Below the pieces are notes generated by a model. The model saw only the letters and a list, made by a program, of their open reading frames with translations. It did no database searches and was not told where the DNA came from. A program made the translations under genes and the position numbers. This document shows positions 45,256 to 54,361 of a stretch of 64,000 nt of DNA, one piece after another. The DNA lies in contig JAMLHR010000012.1 of NCBI GenBank assembly GCA_023957015.1, positions 1 to 64,000 of the forward strand, written 5' to 3'. Source of the stretch: Thermomicrobiales bacterium (GTDB lineage Bacteria; Chloroflexota; Chloroflexia; Thermomicrobiales; UBA6265). Positions within the stretch are counted from its first letter, which is position 1; each line of letters starts with the position of its first letter.

Positions 45256-46260
45256 ATGGGTGGATTCTCGATACTAAGCCTGCTGTACGTCGCCATGGGC
45301 GCACGTGTGCTGTGGATGATGGCGCAGAATTGGCGCGGCGTGTGGGATCGCAACTTCACCGGCCAGGATCGTATGCTGGTCAATCAGGCATCGTTCTTCT
45401 TCCTGGTGCCGATCTCCGTGATTCTGCATGAACTCGGACATGCGGTGATGGTCTGGAGCTACGGCAAAGAGGTCGTGGATTGGGGTTTCTATGGCTTCGC
45501 GGGATATGTCGCTTTCTATCCCTACGGTCTGACAGACGTGCAGCAAACGATCATCGCTGCCGCGGGTACGTTCGTGAACCTCGTGCTGTGTCTGTTGGCG
45601 CTGGCCGTGGTGCTGTACTGGAAACCGCCGCTACGCGCATCGATCAACGAACTTCTGATCGGATTCATCTTCATTTCGGGTCTGAACGCATTCGTCGTCT
45701 ATCCCCTGCTCGATCTCGTCAGTGGCATGAACGGCGACTGGCGACAAATGTACGACAGCGGTGTCCCCTGGCTGACGACTATCATCGTGATCGTGCAGGT
45801 TGCGGTATTGGCTGGCGGTTACTGGCTGTTCACGAATCCGGGAATGAAGGCACGCTTCGCCCGGCTCACCGATGTCCCACCCGGATTCGAGCGCGGCATG
45901 TTCGGCGGTATCCAGCCCGCGAAAATCAAGACGATGAATATGGATCCGAACGAGATTCACCTGCGCGATGCGGTGAATCGTGTGGCCAGCGGCTGGCACA
46001 CACGGGTGGATTCCCAGGTGCAACGCTTCCAGGGTGGCAGCGCAATTCTGGTGCAGTGGACCACCAACCGCGAGATGCATGTAGCTGCGGTACGATCACT
46101 GCAAGCGGGGAGCTTCGATATCGTCGAGATTCCGACGAATCAGCAGGGTTCACAGGATGGCCGACCGCGAATAATCCAGCGCTGGAACCGCAAGCCGGGT
46201 ATCGAGGAACTCACCATCGCCTTACGTATGGCGATGGAGCAGATCGATCTCGGAGCGTAA
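45256..46260 (+). CDS. Site-2-protease-like (M50) membrane protein
   Basis: A 334-residue protein. VILHELGHAVMVWSYGKEV has the HExxH-type motif (His-Glu-Leu-Gly-His) in a transmembrane helix, as in M50 zinc metalloproteases. A second conserved segment GLNAFVVYPLLDLVSGMNGDW contains N-x-x-P-x-L-D-L, close to the family NPxxDG motif and containing the third metal ligand, Asp. The C-terminal 120 residues (from about 215) form a soluble domain (RGMFGGIQPAKIKTMNMDPNEIHL). It follows the MFS gene closely and may belong to its operon. Confidence 0.75.
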   Translation: MGGFSILSLLYVAMGARVLWMMAQNWRGVWDRNFTGQDRMLVNQASFFFLVPISVILHELGHAVMVWSYGKEVVDWGFYGFAGYVAFYPYGLTDVQQTIIAAAGTFVNLVLCLLALAVVLYWKPPLRASINELLIGFIFISGLNAFVVYPLLDLVSGMNGDWRQMYDSGVPWLTTIIVIVQVAVLAGGYWLFTNPGMKARFARLTDVPPGFERGMFGGIQPAKIKTMNMDPNEIHLRDAVNRVASGWHTRVDSQVQRFQGGSAILVQWTTNREMHVAAVRSLQAGSFDIVEIPTNQQGSQDGRPRIIQRWNRKPGIEELTIALRMAMEQIDLGA

Positions 46261-46296
46261 GGCACATAGGGCAACGGCTATGAGCCCTGCGCCAGC

Positions 46297-47166
46297 TTAT
46301 CCACGCGGTGCCGGAGACGCTTCGGGCGGACGGGGTGGACCGACAGCGATGGCATCGTTACCCTGGGCGGCAATCACCTCCAGGAAGCGATCCCAGCGGG
46401 TACGCCACTGCCATGGTCGATCCCAGTTGGTCGAGGTCGGTCCGAGCGGATCGCGGATGATGACCTGTTCCGCATTGAATCCCATTACGATCAGCGCGTG
46501 GTCGTTCGTCAGCACCACCGGCCAATCCTCACCCGTGTTGCTGTGCCAAACAGCTGGCCTCCACGGCATCATATCGACTGTGGACTTGAAGTAGACCGGC
46601 TCTCCGCGCAGGAGCGCCGCCTCGATTGACGGACGATCCGGCGTCACGGTCACGCTCAGCCCCTTGGCCTCGAAGAGCTTGCGCATGGCGTTGCAGCGCG
46701 CTCGGGCGAGGATGTTCTCGTTGATGTGGCCACAGTAATAGTTGTGAACATCTCCACCCCAGACCTCGAAGCCGTTGGCGGTCTCCTCGTAATAGGGTTC
46801 GAGAGACTCGTCCTTCCCGACGATGGCGAGCTGCTCATCGAGTCCGACATCCAGACCGAACGCCTTCAGCACGATCCAGGCGGAATCGAACTCACAGGTA
46901 TAGTGGAAATCCTGCCCCTGCTTGATCGGCATCTGCAGGTAGGCATCCCAATACCACTCCTGATCGGGAATGGGATCACCGGCGGTCTGTCCGACCGGTG
47001 TACCGAACTCCGGTTTGGCGACCATGGAGGAAATGTAGTCCCAGGGGTTGTAGCTCTGGGCAGCGGCGTGGTTGAGGCGCGTGTAGGCGGCTAATGCTGC
47101 AGCGCCCGTCAGGAACGTACGACGTGAGAATGCTGGAGCGACGAATCGTGTGGATGGTGCTGACAT
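46297..47166 (-). CDS. Tat-exported C39-like (papain-fold) peptidase
   Basis: I take the ATG at 47166 (MSAPSTRFVAPAFSRRTFLTGAAALAAYTRL), which places a twin-arginine signal (SRRTFLTG) at the N-terminus; the open frame extends to 47232. About 289 residues. The peptidase core has QGQDFHYTCEFDSAWIVLKAFG (Cys), a DGFE-like segment GGDVHNYYCGH, and NDHALIVMGFNAEQVIIRDPLG (His and the following Asp). It resembles C39_2 domains that cleave or process secreted proteins. It is divergent from the VOC gene 104 bp away. Confidence 0.75.
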   Translation of the reverse strand: MSAPSTRFVAPAFSRRTFLTGAAALAAYTRLNHAAAQSYNPWDYISSMVAKPEFGTPVGQTAGDPIPDQEWYWDAYLQMPIKQGQDFHYTCEFDSAWIVLKAFGLDVGLDEQLAIVGKDESLEPYYEETANGFEVWGGDVHNYYCGHINENILARARCNAMRKLFEAKGLSVTVTPDRPSIEAALLRGEPVYFKSTVDMMPWRPAVWHSNTGEDWPVVLTNDHALIVMGFNAEQVIIRDPLGPTSTNWDRPWQWRTRWDRFLEVIAAQGNDAIAVGPPRPPEASPAPRG

Positions 47167-47269
47167 GAATGGTATCCCCCGAGAGCGGGTGGTTAACTGA
47201 ACGAACGGGGTAGACAACGCATAGTTTACCATGAGGGCATACGTACGACTGAAGAAAGCAGGTTTTCCG

Positions 47270-48073
47270 ATGATTCACGGTATCGATCACATCGTCATCA
47301 TCTCGGCGGATCTTGAAACCGCGGTCGCCAATGCCAGTCAGGCTGGATTCACGATAGTACCCGGCGGCATACACGCGGACGGGGCCACCCATAATGCGCT
47401 GATCGCGTTTGCGGATGGTTCCTATATCGAGCTGATCTCGCCGACGGCCAATGCCGAGGGCAAGCAGCATCGCTGGTTCCCGCGCCTGGCAAAGGGTGGC
47501 GGATTCGTGGATATGTGTCTCTTCAGCGATGACCTCGCTGCCGATGTTGCCCGCATTTCAGCATCCAGACGCGACTATGTCGGACCGGTCGACAACGGTC
47601 GGGCGAGACCGGATGGCGAGATCCTCAAGTGGAAGGGCGCATTTCCACCGGGTGCCGTTGGCGAGACAGGCTGGCCGTTTCTGATTGAGGATGTGACACC
47701 GCGGAGTCTGCGCGTACCGGAGGAACCGGATCAGGTACAGCACCCGAATGGCGCGCTCGGTATCGCTGGTGTGACCGTCGTCACCAATGATCTGCAGGCC
47801 ACCATCGCTGACTACGAGGCGATTACCGGTACAACGGCACAGATGATGACCTCACCACTGGACGAGACACCGATCGCGGCTTTCATCTACTTTGAGAGGA
47901 ACTGGATCATGGTCACCCAGCCGAGCGCGGGTGCCGCACTCCACCACCTGGAGGCGTTCGGTCCGGGTCCATATGCGGCGACATTGCGCACGCACACCGG
48001 ACCGATCACACCCGGAGAGGGGAGGCGATTGCCGCTCGAGTTGTTCTCCGGTGCGCATCTGGAGCTGGTATAG
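47270..48073 (+). CDS. VOC/glyoxalase-like domain protein
   Basis: The ATG at 47270 (MIHGIDHIVIISADLETAV) after GAAAGCAGG gives 267 residues. The first VOC module is HIVIISADLETAVANASQAGFTIVPGGIHADGATHNALIAFADGSYIELI, and a second begins at IAGVTVVTNDLQATIADYEAITG. The pattern fits the large Glyoxalase_3-like enzymes, with metal-binding His and Glu near the N-terminal strands. It may be a dioxygenase, isomerase or resistance protein; the substrate is unknown. Confidence 0.82.
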   Translation: MIHGIDHIVIISADLETAVANASQAGFTIVPGGIHADGATHNALIAFADGSYIELISPTANAEGKQHRWFPRLAKGGGFVDMCLFSDDLAADVARISASRRDYVGPVDNGRARPDGEILKWKGAFPPGAVGETGWPFLIEDVTPRSLRVPEEPDQVQHPNGALGIAGVTVVTNDLQATIADYEAITGTTAQMMTSPLDETPIAAFIYFERNWIMVTQPSAGAALHHLEAFGPGPYAATLRTHTGPITPGEGRRLPLELFSGAHLELV

Positions 48074-48167
48074 ACAGCTTCCAGAGGTGTTGCCATAGAC
48101 CTGTCTGGAACGAAGGGGAGACGAGCTGCCCCTTTACCGATACCTCCCGTGATGACACATAGGAAGA

Positions 48168-48191
48168 GAGCCGGGCGAATGTGCCTGGCTC
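48168..48191. terminator. Hairpin between convergent genes
   Basis: GAGCCGGGC pairs with GCCTGGCTC (one G-U pair) around a six-base loop, followed by CTTCGTTG, between the VOC gene and the minus-strand repeat protein. Confidence 0.55.
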
Positions 48192-48240
48192 CTTCGTTGA
48201 GATCACGCTCTCCTGGAGATGAATATCACCCTGATGGTGA

Positions 48241-48807
48241 CTACTCGTTCTCGTGGATGTCGCTGACGTCGCGATAGTGCGACTTGTGATGATCGTCATG
48301 ATCGGGGTCATCCTCCGGATGCACAACCGTATCAGCGACATCGCGGTAGTGTGACTTGTGATGGTCGTCGTGATCGGGGTCATCCTCCGGATGCACAACC
48401 GTATCAGCGACATCGCGGTAATGCGACTTGTGATGGTCGTCGTGATCGGGGTCATCCTCGGGATGGACAACCGTATCGGGGATATCGCGGTAGTGCGACT
48501 TGTGATGATCATCGTGATCGGGATCATCTTCCGGATGGACAACCGTATCGGCAATATCGCGGTAGTGCGACTTGTGATGATCGTCGTGATCGGGATCGTC
48601 CTCGGGATGGACAACCGTATCGGCGACATCACGATAATGCACCTTATCATCCTCGGTTTCGGGTGTGGTCACGGTACTCTCCTTATGGTTTCTCTGCTCA
48701 AACAAATCTTCAACGATCTTCACCGTAATCAGCGCCACCCAAACGATCGTGCTCGCGATCACCTTGAGGATCTGCCAGATAGTTCTGATCACCGGATTCT
48801 CATTCAT
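48241..48807 (-). CDS. Membrane protein with His/Asp-rich 24-residue repeats
   Basis: I take the ATG at 48807 (MNENPVIRTIWQILKVIAST) with AAGGAG upstream, giving 188 residues. One transmembrane helix (about 8-30) is followed by a linker (RNHKESTVTTPETEDD) and then five near-identical 24-residue repeats plus a partial copy. Each carries a clustered metal-binding-like stretch: HPEDDPDHDDHHKSHYRD. Four or five His and six or seven Asp/Glu per unit suggest binding of Zn, Ni or another divalent metal, or calcium. The topology would put the repeats on one side of the membrane. No family was recognised. Confidence 0.75.
   Translation of the reverse strand: MNENPVIRTIWQILKVIASTIVWVALITVKIVEDLFEQRNHKESTVTTPETEDDKVHYRDVADTVVHPEDDPDHDDHHKSHYRDIADTVVHPEDDPDHDDHHKSHYRDIPDTVVHPEDDPDHDDHHKSHYRDVADTVVHPEDDPDHDDHHKSHYRDVADTVVHPEDDPDHDDHHKSHYRDVSDIHENE
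48271..48630 (-). repeat. Five tandem 72-bp units encoding HPEDDPDHDDHHK
   Basis: Units start at 48271, 48343, 48415, 48487 and 48559 with exact 72-bp spacing, and a partial sixth begins at 48631. Differences between units are mostly third-position changes plus a few Ile/Val and Ala/Pro substitutions, so the repeat is kept as protein. It is a slippage-prone array, not a CRISPR. Confidence 0.9.
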
Positions 48808-48862
48808 CACTCTCGCTCCTTGATCGTCGCGTGAATCCAATTGTATCCGCTGGTACCCACCG

Positions 48863-49939
48863 CTATCTGGCAACGCTGCCAGCTTTTGTGACTTCCGCAT
48901 CGCGGCGAACCAGCACAGCCACGATCATCGAATCCTCAACGCAGGTCACCCGCAGATCGTGTGGCGAACGCACAAGCGCCAGCCGCGAGTCCGGTATGTG
49001 TACGCCATCGATCTCAATCGTCCCTGCCAGCACATAGAGGCAGGTATCGCAACCATCGATCGTGGGAACCTGCAGAACCGCACTGGCGGCGGCCATACAT
49101 GTCCACACCGCGGCACCAGTGCCGAGTGTGGTCTCATCGGCGAGTCGGAACCAGCGGTGCTCCTCCTCGACCTCCGGGATGATCACCGCAGGTTCACCAC
49201 CAAGCTCCACAGGTCGAAAGTAGAGCGAGAGCAGCACACCATCGCCCTGGGCCGTGCGTCCGATGTCGATACCCGTCCCTGCTTGCACCAGCACCGGAGA
49301 CCACGGATCGGCGGTGAACCCGGCGGACCAGTCCATGGCGGTGCTGGCGATATCCAACACGATCTCGTTGGAATAGCGGATGGACTTCAGAGCGATACCG
49401 ACCTGCAAGCCGCGCTCGTCAATGGCACCGAAGGCGTGGTACCCCTTGTCGCTGTATCCGGGCACCAATGTACCCGGTCGCACGGCACCCGGTAACGGGT
49501 CCTTGTCATCCTGCTCGTTTCCCGCCGAGAGGAAGAGATCAACGGTTGGAGCTGGCGGTAGTGATCGCATGAGCGCGCCGTGCGCCAACATGATATCGGG
49601 ATCCTCATCGCGGGCAACGTTGTACTGCTGCTGGAATTCGGTCGGATTCCCGTTCGTGACCACCAATGCCCGCAAGCGCGTTCCCAGTAGCCGCACCGAT
49701 TCCGGCGTAATACCGTTGCGATCCAGGCGCACATCATCCAGATGCGCCATCTCTCCACTCAACGCTCGCAGCCAGGCAAACTGGGGATCATTCATCGCCA
49801 GATTCAGCAGCTGGTAGGGATTATCCAGCCGACCGTTGTCCTTTTCATAGATCCGCTTCTCACGATCGAGGAGCAGTTTGTGCAGGGATCGGAGGCTGGA
49901 GGCGATTGCATCAAGTTGTTCACGCGCGGCTGTGGTCAT
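48863..49939 (-). CDS. Hypothetical protein with a cupin-like C-terminus
   Basis: A 358-residue soluble protein in two parts. The N-terminal half (1-125) has helical segments (AAREQLDAIASSLRSLHKLLLDREKRIYEKDNGRLDNPYQLLNLAMNDPQFAWLRALSGEMAHLDDV). The C-terminal half (about 265-340) is cupin-like: WTCMAAASAVLQVPTIDGCDTCLYVLAGTIEIDGVHIPDSRLALVRSPHDLRV. It starts with GAAGG upstream of the ATG at 49939 and may be co-transcribed with the repeat protein 55 bp downstream. No function could be assigned. Confidence 0.6.
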   Translation of the reverse strand: MTTAAREQLDAIASSLRSLHKLLLDREKRIYEKDNGRLDNPYQLLNLAMNDPQFAWLRALSGEMAHLDDVRLDRNGITPESVRLLGTRLRALVVTNGNPTEFQQQYNVARDEDPDIMLAHGALMRSLPPAPTVDLFLSAGNEQDDKDPLPGAVRPGTLVPGYSDKGYHAFGAIDERGLQVGIALKSIRYSNEIVLDIASTAMDWSAGFTADPWSPVLVQAGTGIDIGRTAQGDGVLLSLYFRPVELGGEPAVIIPEVEEEHRWFRLADETTLGTGAAVWTCMAAASAVLQVPTIDGCDTCLYVLAGTIEIDGVHIPDSRLALVRSPHDLRVTCVEDSMIVAVLVRRDAEVTKAGSVAR

Positions 49940-50008
49940 GGTCTTCCTTCGGTAACTTCGCTAATCTGGTGACATCGTACATTGTTCGCTTCCTCCGAGG
50001 TTGTCATC

Positions 50009-50416
50009 ATGCTCTTCGCCCCACTCAGGGATCACGCTGCTGTCCTGTCCGGTGCCGATCTCGTGCTCACCACAGGCGAGATACCCGGAGCCACTGCTCC
50101 CGATGAACGCCTGCTGATCGCGCCGTATCACATCCACCACGAGGATGATGAGGGCTTCTACATCCTCGCTGGCCGGATCGCCTTCGAGGTCGATGATCAG
50201 ACATTCACCGCGAGAACGGGAGATGCCGTGCTCGTCCCACGGGGTGCGATCCACACCTGGTGGAATCCCGACCCCTCTCCTGCTCACTACCTCATCGCCA
50301 TGCCGAAGCGGGTCAATGATCTCATCGTCGCCCTTCACTCCGGACCGCGAAGCCAGGAGGAGATGGAGGCGTTGTTCCGGGAACACGCCGCCACCTACAT
50401 CGGCTGGACGCGCTAA
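50009..50416 (+). CDS. Cupin-domain protein
   Basis: I take the ATG at 50009 (MLFAPLRDHAAVLSGAD) over an upstream TTG. The 135-residue single cupin has both motifs: APYHIHHEDDEGFYILAGRIAFEVDD (two His and Glu, metal ligands) and TARTGDAVLVPRGAIHTWWNPDPSPAHYL (third His). The C-terminal helix PRSQEEMEALFREHAATYIGW is common in this family. A metal-dependent oxidase, isomerase or sensor role is possible. It overlaps the convergent MFS gene by four bases. Confidence 0.85.
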   Translation: MLFAPLRDHAAVLSGADLVLTTGEIPGATAPDERLLIAPYHIHHEDDEGFYILAGRIAFEVDDQTFTARTGDAVLVPRGAIHTWWNPDPSPAHYLIAMPKRVNDLIVALHSGPRSQEEMEALFREHAATYIGWTR

Positions 50417-51657
50417 TCCAAACCACGCGCCTTGCGGTTGGCCCGTTTGATGACATCGTCCAGCTTCAACGCCCGCGCTCCGATCATGAAGAGCATGAGC
50501 GTACCCGCGAGCATGGCCGTGACAATGTAGAACAGGTTCTGGGTGCCAACGGAGTCCAGCAGGGCGCCGCCACCAACCGAGCCAATGATATTGCCGAAAC
50601 CAAACGAGGTGGTGGTCAGCAACGCCTGGGTCGTAGCCGGATGCACGCCGCCATCCAGCTTGTGTGCCAGCGGCACACTCACTACCAGGAAGAGCGCAAA
50701 GGTCACCATGTGCAACAACTGCACCGGAATGATCAACGCCGCCGATGGCATCAACGCAGTCAACAGGAAGCGAATAGCATACATCGCGATGACGAAGATG
50801 ATGAGCTTGCGCTCACCGAACTTGCGGATGAGACGGCTGCCATAGACGAACGCAGGCAGTTCGGCGGCGGCACCGACGGCGAAGGCGATACCGACCTGGT
50901 TCGCACTCCCACCCAACGTATCGCGCATATGAATACCCAGCGCGAGATAGACGGTGGCATAGGCGATCATGAGCAGAAACGCGGTGACATACAACAGAAT
51001 CAGCGGTTTGTTGGTGGAGACGTCCTTGAGACCATCGATGATGTGGGACGGCTGTCTCGGTGCGAGATCCGGTAGACCCCACATCGAAAACAACGTCAGC
51101 ACCAGGAATCCGGCGTAGGCATAGAGGAAGAGATTGGAGACATCCTTCCCCATCAACTGTCCGAGACCGAGCACCGCCACGAAGTACCCGATCGAGCCCC
51201 ACGAGCGGATGGTGCCGAAGTTTGAGCGGGTTCGCTGCGCCACTGCCATGGCGTAGCTATCCAGCAACGCTCGTAATGGCACCAGACTGAACGCCAGGGC
51301 GGTCACAAACACGAACATGGCGGTGAACCCGTTCGCGTTCGCCACGGCCAAGGCGAAGATGGCGGTCAGCAGCAACGCCAATCGCAGTACCAGGCGATGG
51401 ATGCCCAACACATCCATAATCGAGCCCCAGAACGGACCGGACATCGCCAGACCCACCGCGGGCATCGCGGTCAGGATACCGACCTGAAGACCGGAGAATC
51501 CCTGCGAGCGGTAGTACATCGCGATGTAGGGATTGAAGGCGGCGATGGCACCAAAGAACCAGAGATACCCAAAGCCGGACATCAGGGTCGCCGATCGCCA
51601 TTTCGACTTGGGGAGATCAGCAATCGTTGCCTTGGGGGTGGGCAGAGCTACAGCCAT
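50413..51657 (-). CDS. MFS carrier, MFS_1_like family, copy 1 of 3
   Basis: A 414-residue protein with 12 helices. Its start region GYLWFFGAIAAFNPYIAMYYRSQGFSGLQVGILTAMPAVGLAMSGPFWGSIMDVLGIHR is shared by the two neighbours. This MFS_1_like (LacY/nucleoside-symporter related) group is often annotated as 3-phenylpropionic acid or sugar/nucleoside transporter. It lies 107 bp downstream of copy 2. The three copies are separate genes, so they may carry different substrates or combine as complexes. No substrate can be assigned. Confidence 0.85.
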   Translation of the reverse strand: MAVALPTPKATIADLPKSKWRSATLMSGFGYLWFFGAIAAFNPYIAMYYRSQGFSGLQVGILTAMPAVGLAMSGPFWGSIMDVLGIHRLVLRLALLLTAIFALAVANANGFTAMFVFVTALAFSLVPLRALLDSYAMAVAQRTRSNFGTIRSWGSIGYFVAVLGLGQLMGKDVSNLFLYAYAGFLVLTLFSMWGLPDLAPRQPSHIIDGLKDVSTNKPLILLYVTAFLLMIAYATVYLALGIHMRDTLGGSANQVGIAFAVGAAAELPAFVYGSRLIRKFGERKLIIFVIAMYAIRFLLTALMPSAALIIPVQLLHMVTFALFLVVSVPLAHKLDGGVHPATTQALLTTTSFGFGNIIGSVGGGALLDSVGTQNLFYIVTAMLAGTLMLFMIGARALKLDDVIKRANRKARGLD

Positions 51658-51764
51658 AGAGACACGTCCTCACTGCGCTGCTGTGTGGTCGGCGCCCCAT
51701 CGTGTCACCCGGTGGTGCGAGGATCACTCGACACCTGTATTGTGCAGAAAATCACAATCTAGAT

Positions 51765-52976
51765 TCAATGTGCAGACGTTACAGAATCATGCGATCCCAT
51801 CCACCGCAGGGCCACCGTGTACGTGAGAACCATGACAAGCATGAGGAATGCTGTAGCGAAATACATTTCGTGGGTGAAATCCAGCAGCGCACCCCCAAGA
51901 AATGCCCCGACGACATTCCCAAGACCGAATCCGGCCATGGTGATCATCGCCTGCACGGTGGCCGGGTACTTACCGCCACCCAGCTCGTGCGCACGGGGAA
52001 CGCTAACGACGAGGAAGCCGCCGAAGGTGAGTCCGTGCAACGCTTGCAGCAGGATCACCTGACCTGGTGCATCCGCAAAACCCAAAAGCATCATGCGGAT
52101 GGCGTAGAACACCAGAATGATCGCGATCAGGCGATCCGGTCCGAAACGACGGTAGAACCACGCCCCGGCCATGAAGAACGGTAGCTCACTGACGGCGGCA
52201 ACGGCGAACGCCACCCCCACCTGGCTCGCATTTCCGCCCAGACTGGTGATGTGATAGCCGAGCGATGCCACGATCATGAACGCCGCTACGGCCTGGGCAA
52301 ACGCCATCAGCAACAGCAACATCAATCGCCGATTGCGCACCAGTTCCCCGACGCCTTCAAAGAGCGGTCGGCGCTGTTGACGTGGCAACTGTGGCAACAT
52401 GAAGGTGGAAACCAACGTCAAGAACAAGCTGACACCGTAGGCGACGAGAAAGAGTGAGGTCACTTCCTTGTTCATGGCGCGACCGAGCGTCAGCGCAAAC
52501 GTGCTATAGCCAAACGCACCCCACATGCGGATCAGGCCGAAGGGGCGATCCACCTTGCCACCGATGAGCACGGCGAAGTGATCCATCAGACTGCGCAGCG
52601 GCACGATGGAGAACGAGAGCAGCGCGATCCAGGTGAACATCAGCGGGAAGCCATCGGCGCGACTGGCGAGCAGTGCCAACAACGCGCCGATAGTGAGTGA
52701 AACACGCAACATGGTCCGATGTGCGCCGAGCGTATCGGCAACGGCACCCCAATAGGCACCAGTCAGGGAGAGCGCGATCGCGGGCATGGCGGTCAGGATG
52801 CCAACCTGGAATCCGTTGAAGCCAAGCGAGCGATAGAAGATCGCGGCAAACGGAGTAAAGGCCGCGATTCCGGCAAAGAACCAGACGTATCCGAAACTGA
52901 TCATCCAGTTCGCCGCACGCCAGTTGGGCGCGGCATGCTCTTGAGTTGGTGTTGTCACCGCAATCATCCTCACCAT
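51765..52976 (-). CDS. MFS carrier, MFS_1_like family, copy 2 of 3
   Basis: A 403-residue, 12-helix protein similar to its neighbours (GYVWFFAGIAAFTPFAAIFYRSLGFNGFQVGILTAMPAIALSLTGAYWGAVADTLGAHR). It begins 12 bp after copy 3 in the transcription direction, so copies 2 and 3 are tightly coupled. Differences between copies are spread along the protein, including helix faces, as expected for older duplications that have diverged in substrate. Confidence 0.85.
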   Translation of the reverse strand: MVRMIAVTTPTQEHAAPNWRAANWMISFGYVWFFAGIAAFTPFAAIFYRSLGFNGFQVGILTAMPAIALSLTGAYWGAVADTLGAHRTMLRVSLTIGALLALLASRADGFPLMFTWIALLSFSIVPLRSLMDHFAVLIGGKVDRPFGLIRMWGAFGYSTFALTLGRAMNKEVTSLFLVAYGVSLFLTLVSTFMLPQLPRQQRRPLFEGVGELVRNRRLMLLLLMAFAQAVAAFMIVASLGYHITSLGGNASQVGVAFAVAAVSELPFFMAGAWFYRRFGPDRLIAIILVFYAIRMMLLGFADAPGQVILLQALHGLTFGGFLVVSVPRAHELGGGKYPATVQAMITMAGFGLGNVVGAFLGGALLDFTHEMYFATAFLMLVMVLTYTVALRWMGSHDSVTSAH

Positions 52977-52988
52977 TGAGAACTCGTG

Positions 52989-54218
52989 TCAGGCGACGTT
53001 GCCTGACGCTTCGGGATCGAACGCATCTCGACCCAACAACCTTGTGCCTACCACGAACACGATCGCTGCCAGGATCATGGTGGTCATTACCCCGCGATAC
53101 ATGATCGTTGTGGTGGTGTGTTCAATAACGACACCACCGATAAACGAACCAACAATGCTACCCAGGCCCATCCCCATCATCGCCAGAAGCGCCTGCGCCG
53201 TCGCAGCGTTCTCCCGACCCACTAATCGGTGCGCGAGCGTCACCGAGGCCATCAGGAACATACCGAATGAAAGGCCGTGCACCATCTGCCCCACGATCAC
53301 CGCGGTGGTCGTCGACAGGAAACCAAGCAAGGCAAACCTGAACACGTAGAACGCGAGCGAGACATAGATCATGTTGCGAGGGCCGATCTTGCGAAGGATG
53401 ACGGCACCGAACACGAACACCGGCAGCTCGCTCATCGCACTGGTGGCGAAGGCGTAGCTGGCGATACGCGTATTCCCGCCAATCGATTCCACATGCATGT
53501 GCAGGTAGATATTAAGCAATGCATAGCCGGTGCTGATGATGAAGGCAACGATGAGGATAAGGACGTAACTGCGTTGGCGAAGTACAACCCTGAGACCATC
53601 CGTGAGATTCCGTCGCCGGCGTTCGGAGAGTGGTGGCAAACGGAACGTAACCAGAAGCGTGATGATGTGCCAGATAGCATAGATATAGATAAAGGTGACG
53701 GTGAGACCACCCGCCATTATCCAGCCCATGATCAACACCATAACGGTGAACCCAATCGAGCCGAAGACGCGCAGTAACCCATATGAGGCACCGCCACGCT
53801 CCACCGCGGACACAGCGTAGCTATCCCAGAGACTCGGTATGGGAACCAGCGCGAAGGCCAGGATACCGAAGGTAATCAGGAAGGGAACAAAACTGGTCAC
53901 CTGCGCCAGGATGAGGGCCATGATGGCCGCCACCAGCAGCACGCCGCGCATGATCTGGCGGTGAATACCAAACGAATCGGCCAGTGCACCCCAAAACGGC
54001 CCGGTGAGGGCGATGCCGATAGCCGTCATGGCGGTGAGGAGCCCTAGATGCCAGCCGGTGAATCCAAGGCTGTGATAGTAGACCGCGCTAAACGGCGTGA
54101 AGGAGCCAACACCGGCATAGTACGTGAAGTACCCGGCGCCGATGGTGACACTTTCCGATCGCGCCTCCAGCCGCAGCTGCGGTGTGGCCTTGGTGAACCG
54201 CATCGAGTGATCCTGCAC
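52989..54218 (-). CDS. MFS carrier, MFS_1_like family, copy 3 of 3
   Basis: A 409-residue, 12-helix protein and the most upstream of the tandem set (SVTIGAGYFTYYAGVGSFTPFSAVYYHSLGFTGWHLGLLTAMTAIGIALTGPFWGALADSFGIHR). The core motif is the same as in copies 1 and 2. It is preceded by the DASS gene, which has a hairpin at 54311, so this trio probably has its own promoter in the 54219-54361 gap. Confidence 0.85.
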   Translation of the reverse strand: MQDHSMRFTKATPQLRLEARSESVTIGAGYFTYYAGVGSFTPFSAVYYHSLGFTGWHLGLLTAMTAIGIALTGPFWGALADSFGIHRQIMRGVLLVAAIMALILAQVTSFVPFLITFGILAFALVPIPSLWDSYAVSAVERGGASYGLLRVFGSIGFTVMVLIMGWIMAGGLTVTFIYIYAIWHIITLLVTFRLPPLSERRRRNLTDGLRVVLRQRSYVLILIVAFIISTGYALLNIYLHMHVESIGGNTRIASYAFATSAMSELPVFVFGAVILRKIGPRNMIYVSLAFYVFRFALLGFLSTTTAVIVGQMVHGLSFGMFLMASVTLAHRLVGRENAATAQALLAMMGMGLGSIVGSFIGGVVIEHTTTTIMYRGVMTTMILAAIVFVVGTRLLGRDAFDPEASGNVA

Positions 54219-54310
54219 AAGGGAATGTCGCTGCCGCGTCCGGCCGCGAACGATGCATCATCATACCGCGAAAACATTGCAGAGTCGTGACAATTCGGCA
54301 GCCAACATAC

Positions 54311-54341
54311 AGAGGGCGATGCGGAATGTGCATCGCCCTCT
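54311..54341 (-). terminator. Hairpin after the DASS symporter gene
   Basis: AGAGGGCGATGC (54311-54322) pairs perfectly with GCATCGCCCTCT (54330-54341) around a seven-base loop. It lies downstream of the DASS stop at 54362 on the minus strand. No strong U-tract follows. Confidence 0.65.
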
Positions 54342-54361
54342 CAACTCCTCAGATGTCGTAC

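Noticed and set aside
48271-48630. Possible CRISPR array
   Set aside because: Units are contiguous 72-bp coding repeats without unique spacers; no cas genes nearby. The same holds for the 24-bp array at 20.8-21.3 kb.
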